A DNA stretch of 64,000 bases from Hyphomicrobiales bacterium (GCA_900467745.1 UBQW01000043.1:1-64000), one strand, 5' to 3'. Positions 1-8,635 are shown, counted from the stretch's first letter. Translations and numbers: made by a program. The notes: generated by a model not told the origin, from the sequence alone.

Positions 1-28
1 GACTGACTTGATGAGGGAGCAGCAGAAT

Positions 29-700
29 TCAGTTCATTCCAGCGCGGGCTTCGGCCTTGGCCTTGGCGATATCGCGCAGTGCGCCAGCGATGACATCAGG
101 GGTCTGTGCGCCGCTGACGGCGTATTGCTGGTCGAAGATGAAGAAGGGCACGCCGTTGACGCCCATCTTCTGCGCCGATTCGATTTCCTCGACGACGAGA
201 GCCTTGTCGGCATCCGACGAGAGCAGGGAGGCAGTCACGGCGCGGTCGAGGCCGGACTTCTCGGCGATATCGAGCAGCACGGCGTGATCGCCGACATTCA
301 GGCCCTGTTCGAAATTCGCCTTGAACAGGCCGTCGACCACGCGGTCAGCCTTGTCGCGATCCTCGATCATCGCCCAGTGAATGAGGCGGTGGGCGTCGAG
401 CGTGTTCGGGCCGATCTTGATGGCGTCGAAATTGAAGTTGATTCCGACTTCGCGGCCGAGCTCGGTGAGCATCTTGTGCCCTTCGGCGACGCGCTCGGCA
501 CCGCCGAGCTTCTTCTCGAGCGCTGCCTTCTGGTCCACGCCTTCAGGCGGGTAATCCGGGTTGAGGCGATAGGGGCGCCAGTTGACGTCGACGCCGACTT
601 CGTCCTGGACTTCCGCAATCGCGAGCTCCAGCCGGGCCTTGCCGAGATAGCACCAGGGGCAGACGACATCCGAGACCACGTCGATGACTATGCGTTCCAT
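29..700 (-). CDS. DsbA-family thiol oxidoreductase (FrnE-like)
   Basis: The product is a 223-residue thioredoxin-fold protein of the DsbA/FrnE (2-hydroxychromene-2-carboxylate isomerase-like) group. An active-site CPWC lies at residues 14-17, directly after the first beta strand, and the helical insertion and C-terminal thioredoxin half follow (GVNGVPFFIF carries the cis-Pro region). There is no signal peptide, so it probably acts in the cytoplasm as a disulfide oxidoreductase or isomerase; the substrate is unknown. I chose the ATG whose complement is at 698-700 because an AAGGAAAG ribosome-binding site precedes it. An in-frame ATG 16 codons upstream lacks one. It lies downstream of, and on the same strand as, the peptide-binding protein gene, with a gap of about 100 bp. 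Confidence 0.85.
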   Translation of the reverse strand: MERIVIDVVSDVVCPWCYLGKARLELAIAEVQDEVGVDVNWRPYRLNPDYPPEGVDQKAALEKKLGGAERVAEGHKMLTELGREVGINFNFDAIKIGPNTLDAHRLIHWAMIEDRDKADRVVDGLFKANFEQGLNVGDHAVLLDIAEKSGLDRAVTASLLSSDADKALVVEEIESAQKMGVNGVPFFIFDQQYAVSGAQTPDVIAGALRDIAKAKAEARAGMN

Positions 701-799
701 GGGCTTTCCTTTTCTGAATGCTGGCCCCGAAAGGGCGTTTGAAGCCATCTAGTCGCTGAGGGTGGCCAGTTCAACCAGGCAAGAAAAGAGAACCACCTG

Positions 800-2605
800 T
801 TATTGGACGCTCTGATCCCACCAAGCCGGCAACTGGTAGCCGTAGAGCGGCACCTGGTCGGGGTGGCCGATGCGCTTGCTGCGGGCGACCCACTGGTTGT
901 CGACGTGATAGAGCGGCAGCACGTAATGGCCGGACAGCAGCAGCCGGTCGTGCGAGCGGACGGCGGCGGTGAAATCCTCGGCCGAACGCGCATTGAGGAT
1001 GTGCTGGATCAGCGTATCGATATCGGGATCGGCGACACCGGCGAAATTGTCGGTTCCGTCGCGATCCCGCGAGGCGGAAGACCAGCGGCCGACCTGCTCG
1101 ATGCCGGGCGAGAGCGACGAGGTGAAGGATTTGACGATGACGTCGTAATCGAAGGTGTTGGTGCGGCTCTGATATTGCGAATCATCCACCGTGCGGATCG
1201 AGGCGTTGATGCCGAGCAGCTGCAGCGAGCGCTGGTAGGAGACCGCCAGTTTCTCCTGGTCGGTATTCTGCGTCATGATCTCGAAGGCGAGCGGGCGGCC
1301 ATTAGCGTCGCTCATCTTGCCGTTCTTGATCGTGTAGCCGGCCTCCTTCAGAAGCGCGACGGCCTGCTTCAGCACATTTCGGTCGCGGCCGGAGCCATCG
1401 GTCACGGGAAGCTTGTAGGTGCCGTCGAGGATAGCGGGATCGATGCGATCCTTGATCGGGCCGAGCAGCTTCAGTTCGCGCTCATCAGCCGGCACGCCGA
1501 AGCTGGATAGCTCGGAATTCTGCCAGTAGCTCTGCGTCCTGATATAGGCGCTGGAAAACAGGTTCTTGTTGGCCCATTCGAAATCGAAGATCAGCGACAG
1601 GCCCTCGCGCAGCTTCACGTTATCGAAGAGCGGCCGGCGGGTGTTGAAGACGAAGCCGAACATGCCTGAAGGCAGCTTGGGCTGGAAGGTGTCCTTGACG
1701 ACATTGCCTGATGTGACCGCCGGGAAATTATAGGCGCTCGCCCAATGGCCGGGGCTGCCATCCGGATAGATATCGACATCGCCCTTCTTGAACGATTCGA
1801 ACAAGGTCGTGTCCTGCAGGAAATACTGGACGGTGATCTGGTCGTAATTGTCGAGGCCGACCTTGGCGGGGAGATCCTTACCCCAATAGTTCGGGTCGCG
1901 CTCGAAGGTGATGCTTTCGCCCGGCTTCAGCGACTTGATCTTGTAGGGCCCTGAACCGATCAGCGGCTTCAGCGTCGAGCGGTCGAAATTCTCCGCGTCG
2001 ATCGCGTGTTTGGGGAGGATCGGTGTCGAGCCGGCGAGAATCAGCGGGAATTCGCGGTCGGCCTTGTCGTTGAAGGTGAAGCGGACGCTGTGATCGCCGA
2101 CCTTCTCCATCTTCTCGACGGCGTTGAGGCGCGTGCTGAAGGGCACGCGGCCTTTCTCCTTCAGGATGTTGAAGGAGAAGATGACGTCATCGGGCGTGAC
2201 GGGCTGGCCGTCCGACCATTTGGCGGCTGGGTTCAGGTTGAACTGGATATAGGTCCTGTCGTCGTCCCATTCGACCGATTGCGCTAGGAGGCTATAGAGC
2301 GTGAAGGGCTCGTCGCGCGAACGCAGCATCAGCGTTTCATAGACCAGATTGCCGTATTCAGGGTCCCACATGCCGCGTGCCGTGGTGCGCATGCTCTTCA
2401 GGATGAAGGGGTTCAGGTTGTCGTAGGTGCCGACGACGCCGTAGGAGATCTTGCCGCCCTTTTTCACGTCGGGATTGACGTAGGGCAAGTGCTTGAAATC
2501 TTCAGGCAGAGCAGGGGCGCCGTGCATTGCGATGCCATGCACGGGCTCGGCAGCGGCTGCCCCGCAAACAAGGGTGAAGACGACGGGGAGAACGATCCGG
2601 AGCAT
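800..2605 (-). CDS. Extracellular solute-binding protein family 5 (YejA-like peptide/microcin C type)
   Basis: The product is a 601-residue periplasmic substrate-binding protein of the oligopeptide (SBP_bac_5) family. Residues 1-19 form a signal peptide ending in an AAAA/EP processing region. The mature start (HGIAMHGAPALPEDFKHL, then YVNPDVKKGG) resembles YejA, the binding protein of the microcin C/oligopeptide ABC importer. No permease or ATPase gene is adjacent, so it is an orphan binding protein in this window. The start has a GGAAAGGA ribosome-binding site. The ligand cannot be read from sequence; short peptides are the usual cargo of the family. Confidence 0.88.
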   Translation of the reverse strand: MLRIVLPVVFTLVCGAAAAEPVHGIAMHGAPALPEDFKHLPYVNPDVKKGGKISYGVVGTYDNLNPFILKSMRTTARGMWDPEYGNLVYETLMLRSRDEPFTLYSLLAQSVEWDDDRTYIQFNLNPAAKWSDGQPVTPDDVIFSFNILKEKGRVPFSTRLNAVEKMEKVGDHSVRFTFNDKADREFPLILAGSTPILPKHAIDAENFDRSTLKPLIGSGPYKIKSLKPGESITFERDPNYWGKDLPAKVGLDNYDQITVQYFLQDTTLFESFKKGDVDIYPDGSPGHWASAYNFPAVTSGNVVKDTFQPKLPSGMFGFVFNTRRPLFDNVKLREGLSLIFDFEWANKNLFSSAYIRTQSYWQNSELSSFGVPADERELKLLGPIKDRIDPAILDGTYKLPVTDGSGRDRNVLKQAVALLKEAGYTIKNGKMSDANGRPLAFEIMTQNTDQEKLAVSYQRSLQLLGINASIRTVDDSQYQSRTNTFDYDVIVKSFTSSLSPGIEQVGRWSSASRDRDGTDNFAGVADPDIDTLIQHILNARSAEDFTAAVRSHDRLLLSGHYVLPLYHVDNQWVARSKRIGHPDQVPLYGYQLPAWWDQSVQ

Positions 2606-2751
2606 AGTCGAAATCCTTTCCGGAAAACGGCACGATTCGCGCGAAGACTACCATGCGGCCGGCCCAATTCACCATCCACGGCAAATTCTTTCCAGCGGCG
2701 CCCAAAACGCCAAAGAAACACTGGAAATCTCCAGCAACGCGATGTAACAGG

Positions 2752-2771
2752 GACCCCGAAGTCGGGGGGTC
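2752..2771. other. Inverted repeat in the divergent promoter region
   Basis: GACCCCGA, four bases, then GGGGGGTC forms a short GC-rich inverted repeat. It lies between the divergently transcribed peptide-binding protein gene and the IalB-family gene. It could be a leader hairpin or an operator. The rest of this 268-bp intergenic stretch shows nothing I can name. Confidence 0.3.
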
Positions 2772-2873
2772 ATGCATTTGCCTCATTGTTTTAAGAGGTC
2801 AGATGCGAACAACCCTGTTGGTGAGGACGGCAAATGGGCTGTCCCAACGGGATATCAGGAGACGGAATTCGTT

Positions 2874-3527
2874 ATGATGTTCAAGTCTGAAAAGAAAACA
2901 CGGGCAGCCCTGTCCGTAATGGCAGTGATGCTTGGCGCCGCAGTGGCTCCGGTGTCTTCTTATGCGCAGGATGCGTCTGCCGACGCTGGCGCACAGGCTG
3001 CCGGCGCACCGCGCCTCGGTTGGTACAAGACCTGCAACAAGCAGGAAGACAATGACGTCTGCGTCGTTCAGAACGTCGTTCTGGCCACCGGCGGTCAGCT
3101 CGTTACGGGCGTTGGCCTCATCACCGTTTCCGGCAAGGTGAACAACAAGAGCCTGCAGGTTTCCGTTCCTCCGGCACGTCTGATCCCGCCGGGCATCGGC
3201 ATGCAGATCGACGGCGGCAAGCCGCAGAAGATCGACTATCTGATGTGCATGCCGGATCGTTGCGTCGCGCAGATCCCGCTGACGGACGCCATGGTCGCCA
3301 GCCTGAAGAAGGGCACCGATCTGGTTCTGACGTCGATCAACTTCCGCCGCGCGCCGAACCCGATCAAGATTTCGCTTGAAGGCTTCACCGGCGCATTCGA
3401 CGGCGAAGCGGTTTCCGCTTCCAAGCTCGCTGAAAGCCAGAAGAGTCTGCAGGACAGCATGCAGAAGAAGGCCGACGAAGCGCGCAAGAAGCTTGAAGAC
3501 GCGCAGAAGGCTGCCAAGGCACAGTAA
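2874..3527 (+). CDS. Invasion-associated locus B (IalB) family protein
   Basis: The product is a 217-residue exported protein of the IalB family, named after the Bartonella erythrocyte-invasion factor. The family is common in rhizobia, where its role is unclear. An N-terminal signal peptide runs to about residue 31 (SSYAQ). The family core follows, with two Cys pairs (WYKTC...DVCVV and YLMCMPDRCVAQ) likely forming disulfides. The last 35 residues are a Lys/Ala/Glu-rich helix resembling a coiled coil. Two adjacent ATGs (2874, 2877) follow an AGGAGA ribosome-binding site. Longer upstream extensions have no such site. A strong terminator follows. Confidence 0.85.
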   Translation: MMFKSEKKTRAALSVMAVMLGAAVAPVSSYAQDASADAGAQAAGAPRLGWYKTCNKQEDNDVCVVQNVVLATGGQLVTGVGLITVSGKVNNKSLQVSVPPARLIPPGIGMQIDGGKPQKIDYLMCMPDRCVAQIPLTDAMVASLKKGTDLVLTSINFRRAPNPIKISLEGFTGAFDGEAVSASKLAESQKSLQDSMQKKADEARKKLEDAQKAAKAQ

Positions 3528-3550
3528 TTTCGATCCTTACGGATTGTCGA

Positions 3551-3577
3551 AAAACCCGGCTTCGCGCCGGGTTTTTT
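3551..3577 (+). terminator. Rho-independent terminator of the IalB-family gene
   Basis: AACCCGGC and GCCGGGTT pair around a five-base loop (TTCGC) and are followed by a run of T residues. It lies about 25 bases after the IalB-family stop codon. Confidence 0.85.
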
Positions 3578-3603
3578 GTTGCCTGCAGTTCGGGTTCCGG
3601 CCA

Positions 3604-3632
3604 AAGAAAAACCCCGCCGGGAGGAGCGGGGT
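3604..3632 (-). terminator. Rho-independent terminator of hspQ
   Basis: AACCCCGC and GCGGGGTT flank an eight-base loop. On the minus strand the hairpin is followed by TTTTTCTTT. It lies about 20 bases beyond the hspQ stop codon. Confidence 0.8.
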
Positions 3633-3653
3633 TTGAAATGGATATGCAGCGGC

Positions 3654-3983
3654 TTAGTGGGTGAAGCTCATCTTGGGTTTGAACTGTCCCGTCGGTGCCA
3701 TATCGAAAATCTGGTAGACCTGCTCATTGCGAAGCGGTTCGCCGCTTTCGTCATTCATCAGGTTCTGTTCGGATACGTAGGCGACGTATTCGTTCTCTTC
3801 GTTTTCGGCGAGCAAGTGGTAGAAGGGCTGGTCCTTGCTGGGGCGCACGTCGGCGGGAATAGAATTCCACCATTCTTCCGTATTCGCGAATTCCGGATCG
3901 ACATCGAAGATGACGCCGCGAAACGGAAATACCTTGTGCCGAACCACTTCGCCGATACTGAACTTCGCTAGTCTTTCTTTCAT
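3654..3983 (-). CDS. hspQ: Heat shock protein HspQ
   Basis: The product is a 109-residue small cytoplasmic protein of the HspQ/YccV family (hemimethylated-DNA-binding fold). In enterobacteria it modulates Lon protease activity and DnaA turnover. Family landmarks are FSIGEVVRHKVFPFRGVIFDVDP near the N-terminus (shown here only by its first part, FSIGEVVRHK), then WW, QPFYHLL and YVSEQNL. The ATG at 3983 is chosen because AAGGAAG lies upstream. A longer reading that starts seven codons earlier puts this site inside the gene. It is a monocistronic gene with its own terminator. Confidence 0.9.
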   Translation of the reverse strand: MKERLAKFSIGEVVRHKVFPFRGVIFDVDPEFANTEEWWNSIPADVRPSKDQPFYHLLAENEENEYVAYVSEQNLMNDESGEPLRNEQVYQIFDMAPTGQFKPKMSFTH

Positions 3984-3999
3984 GGTACGACTTCCTTTC

Positions 4000-4017
4000 A
4001 TCACCTGATTTGGTGAT
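4000..4017. promoter_or_regulatory. Inverted repeat upstream of hspQ
   Basis: ATCACC, six bases, then GGTGAT forms an imperfect operator-like palindrome 17 bases upstream of the hspQ start codon. The regulator is unknown; the position suits an operator or 5' UTR hairpin. Confidence 0.35.
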
Positions 4018-4101
4018 TGATCTCACTCAAATCAAGATTTGTGCGAGAACTCGTCACATGAGTGTCACATCCGCGGCAGGCTTCCGTGACATCGAATAGA
4101 C

Positions 4102-4127
4102 GAAAGCCCCGGCGAACCGGGGCTTTC
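4102..4127 (-). terminator. glnA: Terminator hairpin of glnA
   Basis: GAAAGCCCCGG and CCGGGGCTTTC pair perfectly around a CGAA tetraloop a few bases beyond the glnA stop codon. The U-tract on the minus strand is weak, but stem strength and position support termination. Confidence 0.75.
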
Positions 4128-4134
4128 TGAGGGC

Positions 4135-5544
4135 TTACGCCGAGTAGTACATGTCGTATTCGACCGGATGAGGGGTCATGTCGTAGCGCATGACCTCGAT
4201 CATCTTCAGCTCGATGAAGCTGTCGATCTGGTCGTCATCGAAGACGCCGCCGGCGGTCAGGAACTTGCGGTCCTTGTCCAGGCTTTCCAGCGCTTCACGC
4301 AACGAACCGCAGACCGTCGGGATCTTCTTCAGTTCCTTCGGCGGCAGGTCGTAGAGATCCTTGTCCATGGCCTTGCCCGGATGGATCTTGTTCTTGATGC
4401 CGTCGAGGCCGGCCATCAGCATGGCGGCGAAGGCGAGGTAGGGGTTCGCCATCGGATCCGGGAAGCGGACTTCGACGCGCTTTGCCTTCGGGTTGCTGCC
4501 GAACGGAATACGGCAGGAGGCCGAGCGGTTACGCGCCGAGTAGGCGAGCAGAACCGGTGCTTCATAGCCCGGGACGAGACGCTTGTAGGAGTTCGTCGAC
4601 GGGTTGGTGAAGGCGTTCAGCGCCTTGGCGTGCTTGATGATGCCGCCGATGAAGTAGAGGCAGCTCTCGGAGAGGCCCGCATATTCATCACCCGCGAAGC
4701 TCGGCTTGCCGCTCTTCCAGATCGACATGTGGACGTGCATGCCCGAGCCGTTGTCGCCGAAGATCGGCTTCGGCATGAAGGTTGCCGTCTTGCCATAGGC
4801 ATTGGCGACCTGGTGCACGACGTACTTGTAGATCTGCATCTTGTCGGCGTTGCGAACGAGCGTGTCGAACTTGATGCCGAGTTCGTGCTGGGCAGCGGCC
4901 ACTTCGTGGTGGTGCTTTTCGACGACGACGCCCATTTCCGAGAGAACCGTCAGCATTTCGGAGCGCATGTCCTGGCAGCTGTCGATCGGCGGAACCGGGA
5001 AGTAACCGCCCTTGACGCGCGGACGGTGGCCGAGGTTGCCGGTCTCGTATTCGGTGTCGTCGTTGGACGGCAGTTCGGTCGAATCGAGCTTGAATCCGGT
5101 GTTATAAGGGTCGGCCTTGTAGCGAACGTCGTCGAAGATGAAGAACTCGGCTTCAGGACCAACGAAGACCGTGTCGCCGATGCCGGATGCCTTCAGATAG
5201 GCTTCGGCCTTCTTGGCGGTGCCGCGCGGATCGCGGTTATAGGCTTCGCCGGAGACCGGATCGAGAATGTCGCAGAGAATGACCATGGTGGACTGCGCGA
5301 AGAACGGGTCCATGTGGACCGTCTCCGTATCGGGCATCAGCACCATGTCGGATTCGTTGATCGCCTTCCAGCCGCCGATCGAGGAGCCGTCGAACATGAC
5401 GCCATCGGCGAACATGTCTTCATCGACGCAAACCACGTCCATCGTGACGTGCTGCAGCTTGCCCTTGGGATCGGTAAAGCGCAGGTCAACAAACTTGACG
5501 TCGTTATCCTTGATTTGCTTGAGGATTTCGCTTGCGGTCGCCAT
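4135..5544 (-). CDS. glnA: Glutamine synthetase type I (GSI)
   Basis: The product is a 469-residue GSI-beta enzyme that makes glutamine from glutamate, ammonia and ATP as a cytoplasmic dodecamer. Visible family motifs are GSSIGGW, NGSGMHVHMS (ammonium/ATP site), NPSTNSYKRLVPGYEAP (catalytic loop) and RIPFGSNPKAKRVEVRFPDP. The adenylylation tyrosine is Y398 in KDLYDLPP, so GlnE-type covalent control is expected. glnB lies 56 bp upstream on the same strand. The pair is likely transcribed from the sigma-54 promoter found upstream of glnB. The start codon has a GAAGGAA ribosome-binding site. Confidence 0.97.
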   Translation of the reverse strand: MATASEILKQIKDNDVKFVDLRFTDPKGKLQHVTMDVVCVDEDMFADGVMFDGSSIGGWKAINESDMVLMPDTETVHMDPFFAQSTMVILCDILDPVSGEAYNRDPRGTAKKAEAYLKASGIGDTVFVGPEAEFFIFDDVRYKADPYNTGFKLDSTELPSNDDTEYETGNLGHRPRVKGGYFPVPPIDSCQDMRSEMLTVLSEMGVVVEKHHHEVAAAQHELGIKFDTLVRNADKMQIYKYVVHQVANAYGKTATFMPKPIFGDNGSGMHVHMSIWKSGKPSFAGDEYAGLSESCLYFIGGIIKHAKALNAFTNPSTNSYKRLVPGYEAPVLLAYSARNRSASCRIPFGSNPKAKRVEVRFPDPMANPYLAFAAMLMAGLDGIKNKIHPGKAMDKDLYDLPPKELKKIPTVCGSLREALESLDKDRKFLTAGGVFDDDQIDSFIELKMIEVMRYDMTPHPVEYDMYYSA

Positions 5545-5600
5545 AAAATGGTTCCTTCATTTGAGAAGACGAGACGATTGCCTCGCCTGGACCAAACAGG

Positions 5601-5939
5601 TCAGATCGCATCGACACCGGTTTCGCCGGTACGGATACGAATGACTTCTTCGATATTGGATACAAAAATCTTGCCGTCGCCGATACGGCCCGTCTGCGCG
5701 GCCTTGCGGATCGCGTCGATGACGGCTTCCGCGTTCTCGTCGGCGAGGACGACTTCGACCTTCACCTTCGGCAGGAAATCGACGACATACTCCGCGCCAC
5801 GGTATAATTCCGTGTGGCCTTTTTGGCGACCGAAGCCCTTTGCTTCCGTGACTGTGATCCCCTGCAGGCCAACTTCCTGAAGGGCTTCCTTCACTTCGTC
5901 CAGCTTGAAGGGCTTAATGATCGCTTCGATCTTTTTCAT
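5601..5939 (-). CDS. glnB: Nitrogen regulatory protein PII
   Basis: The product is a 112-residue PII signal-transduction protein. It senses 2-oxoglutarate and ATP/ADP and controls glutamine synthetase adenylylation and NtrB/NtrC. The uridylylation site is Y51 in the T-loop (RGAEYVVDFLPK). The N-terminus MKKIEAIIKPFKLDEVKEAL and the C-terminal RTGETGVDAI are typical. It is the first gene of the glnBA unit, with a recognisable -24/-12 promoter upstream. Confidence 0.97.
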   Translation of the reverse strand: MKKIEAIIKPFKLDEVKEALQEVGLQGITVTEAKGFGRQKGHTELYRGAEYVVDFLPKVKVEVVLADENAEAVIDAIRKAAQTGRIGDGKIFVSNIEEVIRIRTGETGVDAI

Positions 5940-5999
5940 GAGAAAATGACTCTCCGCTTCTCCCGTTATAGCAGGCTCATACCCACCCCCCGATAGAAT

Positions 6000-6014
6000 G
6001 CAGTTATCGTGCCA
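6000..6014 (-). promoter_or_regulatory. Sigma-54 (-24/-12) promoter of glnBA
   Basis: The minus strand reads TGGCACGATAACTGC. This matches the RpoN consensus TGGCACG-N4-TTGC at 10 of 11 fixed positions, with exact GG and GC spacing. It is 60 bases upstream of the glnB start codon. An RpoN- and NtrC-dependent promoter for glnBA is known in rhizobia. I could not find a convincing NtrC enhancer (GCAC-N5-GTGC type) in the next 250 bp. That stretch is AT-rich and otherwise holds only the palindrome at 6184-6206. Confidence 0.75.
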
Positions 6015-6183
6015 GTTGGAAAGTGGAATCTTCGTCGAAATGGCAGTCGAAGACCGAAAGTCGAGTGATTTTCAGCAATTTCAACGATTTTTTTGTCAAA
6101 AAAGGCGCGGGTTGTAAGCGAAAAGCTTAAATTTCGACCGAAATGAGGAATATTCGCGATGTCTGATGCTCTCTTTTTGACTG

Positions 6184-6206
6184 GCATATCTGATTAAAAG
6201 ATATGC
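6184..6206. repeat. Perfect 8-bp inverted repeat between glnB and nnrD
   Basis: GCATATCT, seven bases, then AGATATGC forms a perfect AT-rich inverted repeat in the glnB/nnrD divergent region. It lies roughly 170 bp upstream of the glnB sigma-54 promoter. It may be a regulator-binding site or a hairpin; no family consensus was recognised. Confidence 0.4.
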
Positions 6207-6269
6207 AAACGGCTAAATAATAAGCATCCAGATTTTACGCCAATCGGTTGTTTTTTAGGCGGATTCTGC

Positions 6270-7757
6270 TTGAATGGCCGAATGGACAATCAACTCGCCG
6301 ACCTTCTCCTTACACCCGCCGAAATGACCGCCGTCGATGCTGCCGCTGCGGCTTCGGGCATCGACAGTTTTGGGCTCATGCTGCAGGCGGGCGCCGGCGT
6401 GGCGGCGTCCTTTCTGCGGCACTATCCGTCTGCGCGGAGGGCCGTCGTGTTGTGCGGTCCCGGCAACAATGGCGGCGACGGATATGTTGCGGCACGCTGT
6501 CTGCGGGATAGCGGTGTCGAGGTTGCGGTGTTTCACCTGGGGGATCCCGATCGGCTGAAGGGCGATGCTGCGCGGGCCTTTAGCGGCTGGCTCGGCAAGG
6601 GGGCGCCTATCGAGGAATACCGGCCTGCCGAGGGCGACATAGTGATCGACGCGCTGTTCGGGGCTGGATTGACGCGGGCGGTGCCGGAGGCAGTCAGTGC
6701 GGTGATCGCGCGGATCGAGGAAGCTCGCCTGCCGGTGCTTGCCGTCGACCTGCCATCCGGCATCGACGGCCGGACTGGGATGATGCTGGGGGCGGCATTT
6801 GCCGCCGAGCGCACGATCACCTTCATGACGCGCAAGCCGGGCCACCTATTGATGCCGGGGCGGGAGCTTTCGGGCGTACTCGAGGTGCTCGACATCGGAA
6901 TACCCGCGCGGATCGTGCGCGGGCAGGCATCGGGCAAGCTGGCGGAGAACCGGCCGGAGCAGTGGCAGCGATGGCTGACGTCATCAGGGCCGGAGACGCA
7001 CAAGTACAAGCGCGGCCACCTCGTCGTCTTCTCCGGCGAGAAGGGCAAGACAGGGGCGGCGCGGATGTCGGCCATGTCCGGCCTGAAGGCCGGCGCCGGG
7101 CTGGTGACGATCGCCTCGCCTGCAGATGCCATGGACGAGAACGCGGCGCATCTGACGGCCGTGATGCTGCACGGCATCGATGGGGACGCTGAACTCCTGG
7201 ATTGGCTGAAGGACGAGCGGTTGCGCAGCTTCGTGCTTGGGCCGGGCTTCGGGGCAGGCGAGAAGGCGCGTGGTTTTGTGGCGGCACTAGCGGCGCGGCA
7301 TCTGGTTCTGGATGCCGATGGCATCACATCCTTCCGCGAGGATCCCGAGGCGCTGTTCGCATTGTTCGCGGAAGGCGAGACGCGGCTGGTTCTGACCCCG
7401 CATGAAGGAGAGTTTTCGCGGCTGTTTCCCGATATCGCCGCCGACCACAATCTCGGCAAGGCCGACAAGGCGCTGGCGGCCGCGGCGCGGGCCAATGCAG
7501 CCATCGTCTACAAAGGGCCCGACACTGTGATCGCTTCACCGGATGGCAGGGCGCTGATCAACACCAACGCGCCGATTTGGTTAGCCACCGCCGGCTCCGG
7601 CGATGTGCTGGCGGGGATCATCGGCGCTCTGATGGCGCAGGGGCTGCCGGCCTTCGAGGCGGCTGCCGCCGGCGTCTACATGCACGGCGAAGCGGGTAAC
7701 CGGGCCGGCAAGGGGCTGACGGCGGAGGACCTCGTCAGTCACGTTTTGCCACTGTGA
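6270..7757 (+). CDS. nnrD: Bifunctional NAD(P)H-hydrate epimerase / ADP-dependent NAD(P)H-hydrate dehydratase
   Basis: This 495-residue fusion enzyme repairs damaged NAD(P)H hydrates. The N-terminal half (to about residue 220) is the epimerase (YjeF_N), with VVLCGPGNNGGDGYVAA. The C-terminal half is the ribokinase-like ADP-dependent dehydratase, with KYKRGHLVVFSG and the nucleotide motif AGSGDVLAGIIGAL. The TTG at 6270 has the better-spaced AGGCGG site. An in-frame ATG at 6282, which would shorten the protein by four residues, is an alternative start. It is divergent from glnBA and converges on the DUF72 gene with no gap. Confidence 0.92.
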   Translation: MNGRMDNQLADLLLTPAEMTAVDAAAAASGIDSFGLMLQAGAGVAASFLRHYPSARRAVVLCGPGNNGGDGYVAARCLRDSGVEVAVFHLGDPDRLKGDAARAFSGWLGKGAPIEEYRPAEGDIVIDALFGAGLTRAVPEAVSAVIARIEEARLPVLAVDLPSGIDGRTGMMLGAAFAAERTITFMTRKPGHLLMPGRELSGVLEVLDIGIPARIVRGQASGKLAENRPEQWQRWLTSSGPETHKYKRGHLVVFSGEKGKTGAARMSAMSGLKAGAGLVTIASPADAMDENAAHLTAVMLHGIDGDAELLDWLKDERLRSFVLGPGFGAGEKARGFVAALAARHLVLDADGITSFREDPEALFALFAEGETRLVLTPHEGEFSRLFPDIAADHNLGKADKALAAAARANAAIVYKGPDTVIASPDGRALINTNAPIWLATAGSGDVLAGIIGALMAQGLPAFEAAAAGVYMHGEAGNRAGKGLTAEDLVSHVLPL

Positions 7758-8564
7758 TTACTTGCCGACCTCTTCCTGCAGCGCGATGGCGCCGAAGGGA
7801 GCGTTGACCTTGCCTTCGTGGATCATGAAGGCAAAAACGTCGCGCGGCTCGACCTTGACCTTGCGGTCGCTGTCTATGAGCGGCAGATCATCAGGCACGT
7901 TGCCCTCGGCCCAGGTCTCCAGGCGTTTGGCCCAGTCTTTCAGCTCCTTGGGCGGATAGCAGGTCCGGATTTCGTCCGAGCCCTTCTGCAGGCGCGTATA
8001 GACGAAATCGGCGGTGACATCGGCCACCATCGGATAATCGAAATGCTCAGCGACAACCGGCGCGACGCTGTATTTCGCCAGCAGCGCCACGAACTCCGGC
8101 ACCTTGAAGCTGTCGTGGCGAACCTCGACCACATGCTTAAGCGGCAGGCCATCCTGCTTGTCCGGAAGCAACTTCAGGAAGCCCTCGAAATCCTCGGGCT
8201 CGAACTTCTTCGTCGGCGCGAACTGCCAGAGGATGGGGCCGAGATGCGGGCCGAGTTCGACGATGCCCTGGCCGAGAAAACGCTCGACGGATTCGCCTGC
8301 GTCCGAGAGGATCTTGCGATTGGTGCTGAAGCGGCTGGCCTTGAGCGAAAAGATGAAACCTTCAGGGACATCGGCGGCCCACTTGGCGAAGGTCTCGGGC
8401 TTTTGCGAGCTGTAATAGGTGCCGTTGACCTCGATAACCTTCAGCTGCCGGCTGGCATAATTCAGCTCGTCCTTCTGCTTCAGCGTGGACGGGAAGAAGT
8501 GGTTGCGCCAGGGCTCGAAGGTCCAACCGCCGATGCCGACGCGAATGGTGCCGGGTTGTGTCAT
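7758..8564 (-). CDS. DUF72 family protein
   Basis: The product is a 268-residue protein of the DUF72 (YecE-like) family, a TIM-barrel fold with no established biochemical function. Family features are RVGIGGWTFEPWR at the N-terminus, EVNGTYYSSQKPETF, and LGPILWQFAPTKKF. The ATG at 8564 follows an AGGAGGA ribosome-binding site. An in-frame ATG 26 codons upstream does not. It ends flush against the nnrD stop codon (convergent) and is divergent from the toxin-antitoxin pair. Confidence 0.85.
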   Translation of the reverse strand: MTQPGTIRVGIGGWTFEPWRNHFFPSTLKQKDELNYASRQLKVIEVNGTYYSSQKPETFAKWAADVPEGFIFSLKASRFSTNRKILSDAGESVERFLGQGIVELGPHLGPILWQFAPTKKFEPEDFEGFLKLLPDKQDGLPLKHVVEVRHDSFKVPEFVALLAKYSVAPVVAEHFDYPMVADVTADFVYTRLQKGSDEIRTCYPPKELKDWAKRLETWAEGNVPDDLPLIDSDRKVKVEPRDVFAFMIHEGKVNAPFGAIALQEEVGK

Positions 8565-8635
8565 CAGTTCCTCCTCGTTGAAGTTCGCGAAGTCGTTGTC
8601 TATTATCTCTCTATCGATCATCGAAAGGTATTCCG

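Noticed and set aside
4168..5880. A 570-codon plus-strand frame opposite glnA-glnB
   Set aside because: It is a shadow of two unmistakable genes in GC-rich DNA, spans both and their intergenic space, and has no family motif.
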